A DNA stretch of 64,000 nucleotides from Strobilurus pachycystidiatus (Eukaryota; Basidiomycota; Agaricomycetes; Agaricales; Physalacriaceae), in the NCBI GenBank assembly GCA_019915135.1, contig JAHLMK010000026.1, positions 302,001 to 366,000 on the forward strand. Direction: 5' to 3'. Numbering within the stretch: position 1 is the stretch's first letter; every line of letters begins with the position of its first letter. Position numbers and translations under genes: made by a program. The notes beneath the pieces were generated by a model. It worked only from the letters and a program-made list of their open reading frames with translations. It did no database searches and was not told the DNA's origin. Below are positions 10,297 through 21,699 of this stretch, one piece after another.

Positions 10297-12494
10297 TCAC
10301 TGTTGACGGTACCAAGACTGTTTACGAAGCTCCCAATGCGGCCGCCATCGTCCTTCAAACCCGGGAGTCATCTCCCTTTGCATTGGTATGATCCAATCCG
10401 TCTGGCGGGTAGTAGGCAAGACCATGGGAAGAACGGGGGCACGACCAAATGTAACAAAAAAAGTGTCGATATACACACCCACCAATGCAGTCTCCAGCTT
10501 CTCTATCTCCTGCTGGGTGTACCCCCTCACATACTCTTTATCCTCCACCCACACCTCAGCCGGCAACGCCATACGCCAATTCTTGATCATGCCCCACAGT
10601 GCATAGATGTAGCGGGCGCGAGATCTCCAATCCGGGTGTGCCAGCCCTTGGTTTGCCTGACCAACGTCGACGATGTGGATGGGTGCACTACCTATGGGAA
10701 AACAATCGCGCACGGAATCATACTGCTCGTGGAAGTCCCCAATGCGGGAGTGCCGAGCATTGAGGGTGGCAAAATCCAAACGGAACGCCAGCTCGTTCAT
10801 CTCCCAACAGATCTGCTGCATTAACCCCACCTTGTTTGAAGCCACCTCGCCATACCACCTCCCATTCAGATTGACGGAGGCCGGAACATCCACAGATGCC
10901 AGCTGGACAAGCCCGTCGACTTCCTCTTTGTGTTTTCGGTGGCGCCACGTATGCTTCCCGGATCCATCAACGTTTGGTGAAAGACTGCCCTGGTGGATGA
11001 GAAGGCGCCATGCTTGATGGCTCAGTGCAGGCGGTTTGTCGGTCTGAGCGGCAGCGAGTACCACTCCCCGGACATTCAGCCGATTCTGAACATACGAGAT
11101 TGTCTTCTCGGGCTGGATGGAGGTGAAGACGTCGGCACGAGGAATGAAGAAACGTTCGTTTGGCTTATCCACGCAGCGTGACTTGCGCGTGTCAAGTTTC
11201 GAGATGGACGCACGCCATACAGCGACGTGTGGGGGGAGAAAAGCATGCTTGGCATAGACAATGGTAACTTGATCTGTAAGAGACATTAATAATTGGAAAG
11301 CGGGTATTCGCTATTGACGTACCAGTGTCCTTCTTCCCTTGGGAGGTCCCAATTGTACGTCAAAGTGAGGATGAGCCTGCGGGCGGGGCGATCACAAGGC
11401 GCTCAACCCCACGCCAGTCGTATTCGAAAGGCGACGTGAAGAAACCTGAACGAGAGTTGATGAGATTCCGGAACGCCAGAATTTTTGTCCCCTGCCCACT
11501 TCCTCCTTCCCAAAGAACCGGACTATGCTTGTCCAATTCTGTCACAATGGAGCTGGGCTCCGTGATGCTTACTACCTCCTCCACACAAAAGGTGCCTGCA
11601 AATTGTAGTGGCCTGACCACCCAAACCGGAGCCCCAACAAAGACTAGACGTGTCGCTAGCTCCATGTCAAAGGTGAAGCAGCCAACCAAGGAACGATTGG
11701 CCAACGTGAAAGAGACATTCGGGTTGATCTCTTTCTTCCCCGAGAGAACACCGAGCCCCTTGGCGCAGTACATCCACAGAGCGAGCAAGTCGAGAACGAT
11801 CCACTGAAAGTCGCGCACGTGTATGGTGAAACGCCGGAAAGACATGGTCTGATACATTAGAGCATTGCAAATAGAGTACAGTGATAAGATGATACGGCGC
11901 CATTGGTGACGTGTTGCATCAGGTAGAACGCGAGCGACAAAGTCAAGCTCCTCATCGTGGGTGGCAATCCCGTGTACCCCCTCGACAGCATCACACAGAC
12001 CCCGCAAAACCCAAGCTGATGCGCGCCCGAAGCCAGCGCAAAATGTGCCATCTTTGGTCCAGTGGGAGCCTGCCTCAGGATCTATCCAAGCCACCCAATA
12101 CTTCTCGCCAAGCTCCGGTGACAACTCCGGCGGTTGCTTCATCATCCAAGCGAGGTGGGGGAAATCCTTGCAAAAGAATTGCGGCCATAGGCGCGGGTCC
12201 TCCAGGCCCATGCATAAGTCTGCCCTGGGTCGAAGGATTTGTGTGCGATGGACGTCGGGCCGCGGGACATAATCGGAGTTGGGGCTGGAGACGATAAATG
12301 GTGCGTTGTCAAGGACTGCAGCTGCAACGGCCTCAAACGCAGTTGTGGGGTCTAAGATAGGCTAAATTAGAACGGGAGACACTGACATTCGAAGCGAGCG
12401 AGTACACACCAATGTCAGTGCCAAGAGCGATCAGACGCTCGGGATGATCCAGCAGCGCCTGGTGCTCGGCAGAGCGCGTAAAAGCGGGCGGCAT
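10297..12494 (-). pseudogene. hAT-borne 'family A' protein, copy A1 (one nonsense codon)
   Basis: Three exons are read on the minus strand: 12494-12410, 12351-11323 and 11273-10297. Their sum is divisible by three and would encode about 696 residues, against 699 in the intact A2. The frame is broken by a single in-frame TGA (plus-strand 11360-11362) near the end of exon 2. Shared landmarks are RSAEHQALLDHPERL at the start, EDPRLWPQ, FRRFTIHVRDFQWIVLDLLA, GAPVWVVRPLQFA, FTSPFEYDWRGVERLV, LPPHVAVW, CFPIGSAPIHIVDVGQANQG, RARYIYALWGMI, EVWVEDKEYVRGYTQQE and FGRAPVLP. No known domain is recognised, and neither a signal peptide nor obvious membrane segments are seen. The gene ends 270 bp from the element terminus and points outward. 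The linked family P gene lies upstream on the same strand. Confidence 0.75.
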
Positions 12495-12710
12495 GGCGGG
12501 CGTAGGAGCAATATCTGGCACTGCCAAGATTAATTGCGAATGGATGAAAGACAAAACACGTACCAGGCAAACCCATCGGGAAGATACTGTTGCTGTAAGA
12601 GAGTGAGCAACCCGACTCCAGTACGTCGTCCTAGAAAATTGTCCGGCCGAAGTCTGCGATCAGACGCGCGGGGAGGACCAGAGGCGCGTAGATTCCAAGC
12701 AACCGGCTGC

Positions 12711-13271
12711 TGACAATTGTCAGACAGCAGCGGATGACAACCGTCATGCCGCAACAAAGGAGAAAGCAGGGGGAAGAGCAACAAAAATCTAACTTACACA
12801 AAAGGCCACTTGAGTGACGCAGGATGCGGCAGTTGGTCGCAATCACAAAATTTGGCGTCGAGGGCGGCGGGTGGGTGGCAGCAAAAGAGAGAGATGGCGG
12901 CCTTGTAAAAAGATAAAGACTGGTCTCAAACGCTGAGTCATAACACGTGACCAGCGGTGGATTTTTGCCCAAGTCCGCTATCTCTGATTCTCTCTTTCTC
13001 TCTCGATCTCGATCTCTACCCCGCCTGTTTCGTCTGGACTCCGCCCTCACCACTACGCTGGCGCCGGCCTCTGGGAGATGATGTTTTGTCAATCCCATCC
13101 AGTCTGACAATTGTCAGCTGGAAACGACTGGGAACCACCTCCACACCCCATCGCCACCGACTGCCGTTTGCCACCAACCGCTATCTGCCACCGACCGCTA
13201 TCTGCCACCGACCGCCAATCTGGGAGATGACGAATTGTCAATCCCATTCAGAGTGACAATTGTCACCTGGA
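12711..13271. repeat. Paired-palindrome modules upstream of A1
   Basis: Perfect TGACAATTGTCA dodecamers lie at 12711-12722, 13105-13116 and 13254-13265. Each is paired within about 10-25 bp with a second hairpin, for example ATGAC-AACC-GTCAT at 12734-12747 or GGGAGATGAC..GTCAATCCC before 13105 and 13254. Between them, at about 13155-13220, is a small tandem array of an ACCGACCGCTATCTGCC-like unit. The modules lie in the promoter region between A1 and P1. Confidence 0.8.
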
Positions 13272-13709
13272 AGTCCTCCGTTCACCACTGCGTCCCCACG
13301 CAACAAGCCAAGATCCATTCCAATGTTTGAAGTTCGGCGTGTTCATCTCTAGGTGGAACTGAGGTGCGATTATCATCCATCCGTTCATTCTTTTCATTGC
13401 TGTCTGACCCGTTCTCTTTATAACCCGCTACACCAACGTTTACCTGCTTTTGTGTTCTCGCTTGGCATGCTAACGAATGATCCTCCTTCTCTGCCTCTAC
13501 TACGTGTTTATTCTCATACCGCCCTTCAACCTTGGACTCGATACCTGGGATCTCTTCGATCTCAATCACCCGCCGCCCGGGTTTTCTGGTGAGCCCCTCC
13601 GCATAGTGTTATGCCTTGCTCTTACCCGCTTTCAGATACAAGTCGTCACCCCGTATATACCAACGTATCATGTATCTGCCTTGTTCAATTCTAATACCTC
13701 CTTTACAAC

Positions 13710-14442
13710 CTACTCTGCAGTCTCCGCTTCATCCTCCTTGCTCTCAGTTATTTGCCTGCGACGCGCCAGCTTGCCCAGATTGTTCATCTCCCAAGATGCC
13801 ATCGCTCCAGCATCGTATTCCTTGGGTTTCTTAAGCTGGCCTTGGCGAGGGAGTAGAACTGGATTGTCCCTGAAAGAGGCGGGATGAGTCGAAAGCACAT
13901 TTTGACAGAGGAATATTGCCTACTCGTAGCGTCGTTGCTCTGCGCTCGCGCGTAAATTTGTTTGGTTGGCGGTTCTATACTTCGCCTTGGTGACCTTGTT
14001 ACGAGCGCGAAGCTCCTCCAACTGCTCCTCATTCATGTCAGCTTTTTTCCTGTTCGGTGACGCTTCAGTGAACGAGTGGCAATCTCAACCGAAGTCCTCA
14101 CTTTGCCATAGATTTTGCTGAAGAAGTATTACACTTTATGCGTTTTTTCTCCATCTCCTGCTCGCGTATCTGAGCAACAGCATCAGCTGCCGCGTCCTCC
14201 TCGGCAATCTTTACGAGACGGTCTTGTTCCTCGCTCCGCAGATAATCAAGTGGCTCCGAACAGTCGTCGCCTCGGTCATACAGCGCCTGGAAATAGGCCT
14301 GAACCTCTTCAGGAAATGCCCCAATGAGATCGCGGTCGTGTTCAGCTTTCAGAGCCGACTGTTTAGTGCGGACCATTGTTGGTCGAGGAGGAGGTACAGA
14401 TGGTGGGATCAATTCAAGTCTTGGATCATAGACCCATGCCAT
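13710..14442 (-). CDS. hAT-borne small basic 'family P' protein, copy P1
   Basis: Three exons on the minus strand, 14442-14102, 14049-13924 and 13869-13710, total 627 nt and encode about 208 aa. The start at 14442 is the longest; an internal Met (MVRTKQSALK) is possible. Exon 1 is acidic/polar with FPEEVQAYFQALYDRGDD. Exon 2 is basic (LRARNKVTKAKYRTANQ, then LRASAEQRRYE) and looks like a bZIP-type basic helix without a clear leucine zipper. Exon 3 has NPVLLPRQGQLKKPKEYD and WEMNNLGKLARRR. The second exon is exactly 126 nt, as in P2 and P3. DNA binding is an inference from composition only. Confidence 0.7.
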
Positions 14443-14750
14443 CCATTGTTCAAACTTAGTTGTAATCTCAATCGGTGTTCTCTAAATAATCTCCAAGGTA
14501 GATAGACATAAATAGGTTATATTTGGACAGATGAATAGTCATATCGCGAGCTGTAGAGCTAAGAATAGAGACTGGATGCCAATATTAAGTGACCACACAA
14601 GACGCCGGAAGAACCGCCCCGAGTGCCGAGTAACACTCAGGTGATGTTCAGTCACTGTCAGAGTGACATTTTTCTTGCTTTCCGCCACGTTGCCTGCAAC
14701 CTGGACATTGCCCTCAAAGCCACACGCGGGGACCAACTACCGTGCACGCC

Positions 14751-14888
14751 CTGGGAGATGACATTTTTCATACCCTGCCATTCTGACAATTGTCAGCTGG
14801 CCGTACACTTGCTATCGCAGGACCTTGGGACGACTTTTGGGACATGACGCTATCGTCAATCCCTTCCAGCCTGACAATTGTCAGCTGA
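14751..14888. repeat. Two further paired-palindrome modules
   Basis: TGACAATTGTCA lies at 14784-14795 and 14872-14883, each followed by GCTG. Each is preceded by the GGGA.ATGAC..TC.A.CCC half-module also seen at 13075 and 13222. They lie just upstream of P1. Confidence 0.75.
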
Positions 14889-17228
14889 TCGAGCGCTATC
14901 GCGAATGCTGGTTGGATAGGACGTCCTCCCGCAGGAACGGTTACAGGAATCAGCGCCCTCTTTCATCTGGAAACACCATATGAAATTGAAGTGATTTAAA
15001 GAGCGTAAAAGCCTTTCAAAGGTTGTCAAGCTCCAAAGCGGCCAAAATGCTTAACACAAAGGTTAAGGGAGACATGTGTTTTAAAGCACCATAAGAGACT
15101 TTGAGTAGCTTTCACACAGCTTTGCAAACACTTCGTAAGTATTCTTAAATCAGTGTCTCTATTAACCTTTGTGTAAAGCTCTTCTACAGTGCTTTCATAC
15201 TGCTTGTCAAGCCTCAGGAAGTACGTGTGACTATGAACCTTCTAGTAAAGCTCTCATATAGTGCTTTGATAGAGCTTGTCAAGTGACAACTAAGTTCATA
15301 GAGCCAAGCATAAAGACTCTCGAAGTACTTACTAAACACTTTTGCAAGCACCTCAAGCAACTGAGAAGTACCAGAAAAGTACTGACTGTTTTTGTAAAGA
15401 CAATTGAAATCGGACAATGGATAACATTGAATGATCCTCAATTGTAAAATGGCTGTACTACTCTATGTAGTAATATAGAGTGCGTACATAGGTAATAGGT
15501 AGACTTCGAACTCATCATACTGTAGCCCTTCTCTGATGTGTCTAACCCTTGTTGTGCTGCTCAACATCCTAGTCGGTCTGCCGCATTGGCGTCGGCGTCA
15601 TCCTAATCGGGGCATGGGTTGTCTGTCCCTGGCCCCTATGCGGTAGGCAAAGGCCTTGCATGTCGAGTTCTTCCTCGGTCGTCTGGCTCGTCCTCGTGCG
15701 TCGGTGCTCGTCCTGACTTGTCGTGCTCGTCCTTGTGCGTCGGGCACGTTTGGGCTCCTCTTCGCTTGTTGTGCTCATCTTCAGTTGTTGCAGTTGTCGC
15801 GCTTCCTCGGTCGTCGTGCTCGTCCTCGGTCGGCTTTCTCGTCCTCAGTCGTCTTGCTCGGGTGGTGCTTGGACTTTCAGGGTTGGCGTCGTCGTCCTAT
15901 TGGAGACGTTGGTGTAGTGGGACTCCACTATGTGCAATGTCAGTGGGCGAGTCTGGAAAAGAGAACGCATGGACGCACCATACATGCCGTACCCGACGCT
16001 CGATGCAGGTAGTGTGCGCTGGGCGTCACTACGAAAGAGTGCTGGCTAGTGCTGGGCGCTAGGCCTCAGCAGGGAGCGACGGCTGTGCACTAGGCTTCAG
16101 CCGTCACTGGCGTCGAGGTCGAGGTCTGGAGGTGGTAGGTGAGAGAACAGAATGAAGAAGGAAATATGAAGCGATCGAAAATTTAAACGAACCGGCACGT
16201 GAGGCTGACGTGGCCTCAAGTGCCGGCGGCATCGACTTAGCGGAATTTTGGGGAGTGGGTGGGGGCTGGGTGGGGGGCCGGGGCGACATGGAACAGACGG
16301 GGAAATGAAAAATGAATGAGAAATGAGTGAAGTAAGATAAAAGGGTGGCGCACCGGTGCGCCGCCGTCCCACTTGTCCGACGTTGCGGCTATCCCAGCCC
16401 ATCGTCCCGCCTCTGCTCCCGCTCCCGCTCCCTCTACCTCGCCCGCGCTGCTCCTACACCCAACCATCCCAGGAAGTCGTGTCTGGGAGGCTTTCTGTCT
16501 TCGGCGTCGTTCCAGGCTTTGAGGGTGGCGTCGTCAGCAACGGCTTACGCGCTGAAAGAGTTCCAAACGTCATCCATGGCTGTCGGTAGCCGTGGAGACA
16601 TCGGCGGGGGTCCAGAGGCAAATAGAAGAGCGCCAGAGAGGGAACAGAGGCCCCAGACATAAATCTGGAGCTGGATGGCACGTCTACGCCGACGTGCCAT
16701 CGCGGTCAGAAGCAAGCAAAGACGACAAAAAGCTCTCGATCACGATCCGGCGTTTGCCGGATTGTGAACGGAGCATCCTCGACGTCGCTCGGAACGTCGA
16801 CGACAACATCGGACCAGCATGTTAAGCATCGGAATATGCAATACTATTGAGTATGGACGCCATCCAAGCAAATTTGGCGTGATTTCTGCAGCAAACGGGC
16901 GGGAACTCACCTTACGTGGTGAGTTCCCCATCCCCAATCTGATTCGGCGTGCGTCGCAGCTCGTTGCGACTCGCCGGCTCACCTCTACTTACCAAGAATC
17001 AATGCTAGACATCATTACCGATCTTGTGAGCGCAAAATAGAGGCAGCCGCCAGCCATTTCTGCTTGCGTTGAACGTCAAAATCACTCGAACGTCGAGTTG
17101 GAGTGACCTACACTGGACGGTAAGTCGTCTCCCTGGTAATTTCGGGGCACTTCCGGGATGTCTTACCACATATCACAGGAATATGTACACAAGTTTTCAG
17201 CCTCCCCCGACGACACCCTCACCCATTA
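14889..17228. other. Non-coding interior of hAT-outer
   Basis: From 15000 to 15450 there are many AAGTACTT, AAAGCTCT and TGCTTT words, an imperfect repeat array resembling 27470-27660 on the other side of the element. From about 15600 to 15900 the sequence is a GTCGTCCTCG-rich low-complexity tract. The stretch at 16600-17040 has short open frames on the plus strand (for example 16819-17040, 73 codons) without recognisable relatives. I see no supported gene. Confidence 0.4.
16901..16928. repeat. Perfect 11-bp hairpin
   Basis: GGGAACTCACC and GGTGAGTTCCC flank a 6-nt loop (TTACGT). It lies in the middle of hAT-outer and is not part of the TGACAATTGTCA family. Role unknown. Confidence 0.6.
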
Positions 17229-17990
17229 TTGTCGTCGCTGTTCGCCAGATTTGGTGCCGGCGACGCGGACCGCAAATCCGAACAGCATTCGGATTCGCAA
17301 TCTTACCCTCTCTCCACCACCACCGACCCACGTCGACCCACGACGACGCCCAGGACAGCGCCCGAACCCGCGGAGGCATTGCTGCCGGACCCCAGGACAC
17401 CGTCTCGTGGCCGTCGCCATGGCGCTGAACCCCGAACAAGCCGCGTAAGCCCCCGTCAAGCGGGCAGCATGACATCGAGGACGTCGGGCAGCGTCCTGCT
17501 CGACGACAACGACGACGATGTGCCCCATGCTGTGCCGGCGAGCACGCTTCAAGAGCAGGGGCGGGGACCTTTGGAGCCAGGTGCGTATATTCTAATTATT
17601 GCTCATTTTTGCAATTCGCCCGACGTCGGCGGCGCTTGAGGTGCCGTCGACGTCCCATGTATCTATGTACTGACCAATTCCCAGGCTGGTTACCACACGC
17701 CGGCGATCGCCTCAGGCTCGTGGCCTTTGCCTTCGACTCCGTCCTCAATTGCACAGTGTGCCGCCCTCTGCCTCAGCATACACCTGCCATCCCATCCCTC
17801 CTGCCCCACCTACCTCCGACGCACTCGCACTCGCACTCTGCGCTGTGTGGCCGCTACGGCCGCCATACAGCGCGGATGCGAGGGCGCGCCATCATGTCGG
17901 GCTCGGCGCGGGCCGCACACTTGTGCAGCTCGCTGCCACCCAACACGAATACGGCCGAACCCCTCCTTCCGCCTCCGTGAACCTCCATAT
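17229..17990 (+). CDS. Possible gene interrupted by the nested hAT element
   Basis: A Ser/Pro/Arg-rich frame runs from about 17229 to a donor-like GTGCGT at 17581, and an acceptor CCCAG ends at 17684. Downstream, one frame (HHVGLGAGRTLVQLAATQHE) is open into the insertion point and continues past the nested element as PVIWRTGPGLCATCHRLYTP, with a CxxC pair, to a stop near 26878. The exact exon phasing is unresolved and no relative was recognised, so this is a weak call. It is kept because the frame rejoins across the TSD. Confidence 0.25.
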
Positions 17991-17996
17991 CCCTCA

Positions 17997-18205
17997 TAAG
18001 GACCTTCACGAGTCCTGACTCGAGTAGACTCGGACTCGTGAGCACGAGTACTCATTACTAAAAAAAGAAATCACGACCCGTACAAGAACCGAGTCCTATC
18101 AAGACTCGAGTCCAACGAGTCGAGTACTCACGGTTCCAATGAGTACTCACACTGACTCGAGTGCACTCGAGTACTCGCGAGTACTCAAGCGAGTACTCAC
18201 ATAAG
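17997..18205. repeat. Subterminal AGTACT array, left end of hAT-inner
   Basis: About six GAGTACTC-type words plus GACTCGAGTC-type words lie within 200 bp of the terminus. Some are directly adjacent, as in GAGTACTCGCGAGTACTC near 18168-18185. Confidence 0.75.
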
Positions 18206-18241
18206 ACTCGTGCAGATATCATACATTGAGGCGAATTATAT

Positions 18242-21200
18242 CTACTCTACAAATTCAACATCGGAGTCCTTGTTAGCAGCCTTATCCTTCTTGCGAGACG
18301 ACTTGGCATTAAGCATCTTGATCAATTCGGCTTCGGGAACCAAGCCAGCCTTGAACCACCCCCAAAGAATCACCGCTGCCCGTGTCGACTCATCAGACAG
18401 ATTGTGGCGATGTTTGGTCACGGTCAGGCCCGCATGCGAGAAAAGTCGTTCAATATCCACCGACGTAGCTAGAGAATCATTAACCAAAGTCATAAGATGA
18501 ACTTCAGAGCAACACATACCTGGCATACTTAGATAGTCAAGCGCCATCTGTGCCAACGCGCCACTAGCAGTCTTGGTTGTTTTTCCCTTAGCGTCAATGG
18601 GATCAAGCTGCGACGCCCAGTATGCCAAGGCGTTGGAGCACGAAAGAACCGGCGGGGTGGTGAGATACTCCTCGAGAGGGTCATTGCTTTGGTTCTTGGT
18701 GTAGTTTTCGACATCCTCAAAGCGATTAGCCTAGACATGCATCAGGGCAAGACAGAATGAGATTATTGATAACTCGCCTTCGAAGTTCTTCCAGCAGGTG
18801 TAGGTGCACCGTCTGCTGGCTTGTAACGAGCCCATTCTTTGCGGACATGCTCAAGTGCCACATTGATCCACTCACGCTCCCAGCCTTGACTCTCGAAGTA
18901 TCGCGTCTTGAACTTGGGATGAAGCACTGTTGAGACAAGATCAGAACATTCATCAGAATACAGCGTCAATCGTACCCATTGCGATTCGAATCATTCGATT
19001 GTTGTCAGTGCGACCGTAGTACTTGAGCATTACGGTACGGCCACGGGCAGCGCCAGCGCGCACGATAGGGCTGTAAGACTTATCCTTGATGATGTCGTCG
19101 AGCTCGTCAACGAGAGCGTCAAAGATAGGGATGACTTGATGGATGAGCGGGGTGCCCGACTTGGACAAAGCTTTCGATGCATCCACGAAAATCTATAATG
19201 ATACATTAGATGATGTACAAGTAGTCCGCATCGTAGGTGTAGCGTACATGTAGAACCTTTTCCAGCTGTTCAATAACCGTCCACTCAGCCGTGGTCAGCT
19301 TGAACTTAGACATAGCACGCTTGCTGACCCGATTGAACTCAGGCTCCACAACGAGGCGGTCAAGAGGGCGACGAAGTTCGAGAGCACGCTCAAGAACGGG
19401 ATGGAGGGAGTTCCACCGAGTGGCGACCGCCCGAATCATCTTTTTGGGCGGGTTGATGTCGCACTTTGCACACTGAGTTTGCAATTCCTCCTGCATCCGC
19501 TGTGTGTTGAAGACGCGGCGCCCGATCTTCATGATCTGAAGAAGAGTTTCAGCCACAGTGATAAGCATTTTGAGAAAAGGATGGACAAACCTTCGTGACA
19601 GCCGCACGACCCAAGGACTTGTCGGCATCGGTCAAGTCCTTCATTTCCGTCAAGGCAGCGAATAGCTCCTCTAACTCTGCCTCCTCTGCCTCCTCCCCAG
19701 CTGCGTCAACGGCCTCCAAGACCTCTTGTTCACCTTGATCAGGCTCATCGACTTCTTCTTCGATGTATATGTTGCCGTCGTCATTGAAATCCTCGCCATT
19801 GTAATCGTCGAGCCCTTTATTGGTGATCTTTTTGCCAACGAACTGACGCATCACGGCCTAGAAGAAGATGAGAAAATGAGGATAGAAAACAGACCGAAAG
19901 AAACTTGCCCGTGTAGCGAGGTCAATTTGATGAGCCGAGCACCCGACGTAGGTATCCTCGCCAGCGTGGGTATTGACAGGTAGTTTCGGGATAGCCTCTG
20001 CAACCATCTTTGTGTTGACACTGGCATTGTCGCCACAGAAGCCAAGAAGCTTATCGACAACGCCAAAGTCCTCCAAGCATCCGATCGTCTTGTCTGCAAG
20101 ATACTCAGCGGTGTGGCGTTCGTGAAGGCTGCATCAGGATTAGCAAAGTTGAGAGACGGAATCAGAACGACCACACACCCTATCATGTCAAGATTAAGAT
20201 TCTCTATCTTGGTGCCATTGAAGAACGTGACGCCGACGCCCTGACTTGAGCGTTTTCTGCCGGAAGCCTAGCCATCGAAGACGACGTGAAGCTTTCCACG
20301 GACGTTCTGTGACTAGGTGAGACGAAGTACATGACCAAATGACAAAGGACATACGCGAAGGTGTTCAACAACTTTGACTTTGGTGACGGTGTAAGTCTCC
20401 TTGGTGTCGCGGGACAGTGTGGTCTCAGAAGGAATCCGCACATCCAGTCGGAACATCCGTATAATCTTGCGAATCGGTGGGTCACTCGCAATGGTGAATG
20501 GGCGGTGGCAGGTGGCTACCTCCTCGACCAGATAGAAACGGAGGCGGCCGGGCGTGTAGGTTGAACCGTGAGCAAAGGGGGCAAGGGAGGTTTGGCCGGC
20601 GTTTCCAGCGCAGAGCTTCTCATGGCGCTTGAGATTGCTGGTGGTCGAGTCACTAAATGATCTGTTGACCTCAACATTGGTCCTAAGAGGGAGTTAACAA
20701 AAGTTCAGAGGAAGAAGTATAGATATGTACAATTTGCACACGAAGAGCTGGGTAAAACCATTCGGCCCCTCGCTAACAACTGGTGGCTGGAAGTGGTCGT
20801 AGACGAACGACTTGAACTTGCCGCGTTTCGCTTCTACAGCCTGATTCAGACAGAAAAAACGAAGAGGCGTAGGTTGCACATACCGAGAACACCTTCCCAG
20901 TATCTTTTGTCTTCCAGATCTCCGGGACCGCCGTCGCCGCCGCCCTCATCTTCGTCCTCCTCATCCTCATCCTCGGAATCGGATACGGCCCCCAGATCTG
21001 GCATGCCCTCATACGGATCCCGCTCGGAGGTGGCATGGTCAGTGGCAGGACCGTCCTCCTCAGTGCCCAAAGGCTCGTCATCGTCAGAGGTGGCGGGGCG
21101 GCGACCCTTCCCCTTGCTCTTCCTCGCCTTCGCCCTCGCCTTCCCTTTGGCCGACGACATCGATGCCTTGCGAGAACGCTTGGGCGCTGGTTTGGCGGTA

Positions 21201-21306
21201 GCCCCACCCTTGCTGGTTGCAGTGACGGTGTCAGCGCGCTTGCGCTTTTCAGAGAGGGAAGTGGTAGACGATTGGCGGGAGATGGAAACGGGTGACTGGC
21301 GAGGCA
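18242..21306 (-). pseudogene. hAT transposase of hAT-inner (nonsense mutation)
   Basis: Multi-exon gene on the minus strand. It has a basic N-terminal tail (SEKRKRADTV, KGKARAKARKSKGKGRR), an acidic stretch and a BED-like zinc finger (LFVCK, then TTSNLKRHEKLC). The catalytic core includes VVFDG, CGDNASVN (about 20020-20045), SAHQIDLATR and RAVATRWNSLHPV. The C-terminal hAT dimerisation block is SVDIERLFSHAGLTVTKHR plus LSDESTRAAVILWGW. The hAT signature after VVFDG, where Trp is expected, reads TAG (plus-strand 20269-20271), so the copy is inactive unless read through. Introns are about 45-60 nt. It is related to the transposases at 28112 and, more distantly, 49265. Confidence 0.85.
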
Positions 21307-21699
21307 TTCTGAGAGGTAGTATACGATGGTAGACTAGGTTATAGCTGATTTTGAGTGGTCTTTTAAGCGATTCAGCAAGCGACTTGAAGATTAGAAAAAT
21401 AGGTGATCCTACCTGTGGGCAGCAAGCGCTCGGATAGAAACGGACGTCCGCCAAGCCGCCCATCGATGTGATATGATTGGCTGATAGTAAATACTGCGCC
21501 ACGAGGCAAGATCCTGACTGAATACCATGAGGTTGCCTCCAGAAAAAAGACAGAAAATACAGACATATTGGAAATAACAGCGAGCAGGTGAGCATATTTG
21601 CAAATGGATCCGCAGGGCTCGAGTGCGGCGCGCCAGTATCTTGACAAATCCACGGCGAATCCACGGGCAGACTCGTATCTTGTCCAATGAGCGCGCGAC

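Noticed and set aside
10303..10824. 173-codon plus-strand frame opposite family A1
   Set aside because: It is the antisense of a conserved A1 exon that aligns residue by residue with A2; the antisense frame is not conserved.
13155..13225. Short tandem repeats that could suggest a CRISPR array
   Set aside because: Units of about 17 bp abut without unique spacers, the host is eukaryotic and no cas-like gene is present.
15619..16062. 147-codon plus-strand frame rich in Ser/Leu/Arg/Val
   Set aside because: Low-complexity GTCGTCCTCG repeats create long frames on several phases; no splice logic or relative supports a gene.
20793..21332. 179-codon plus-strand frame with a poly-Ser stretch
   Set aside because: Antisense of the acidic/basic N-terminal region of the hAT-inner transposase.
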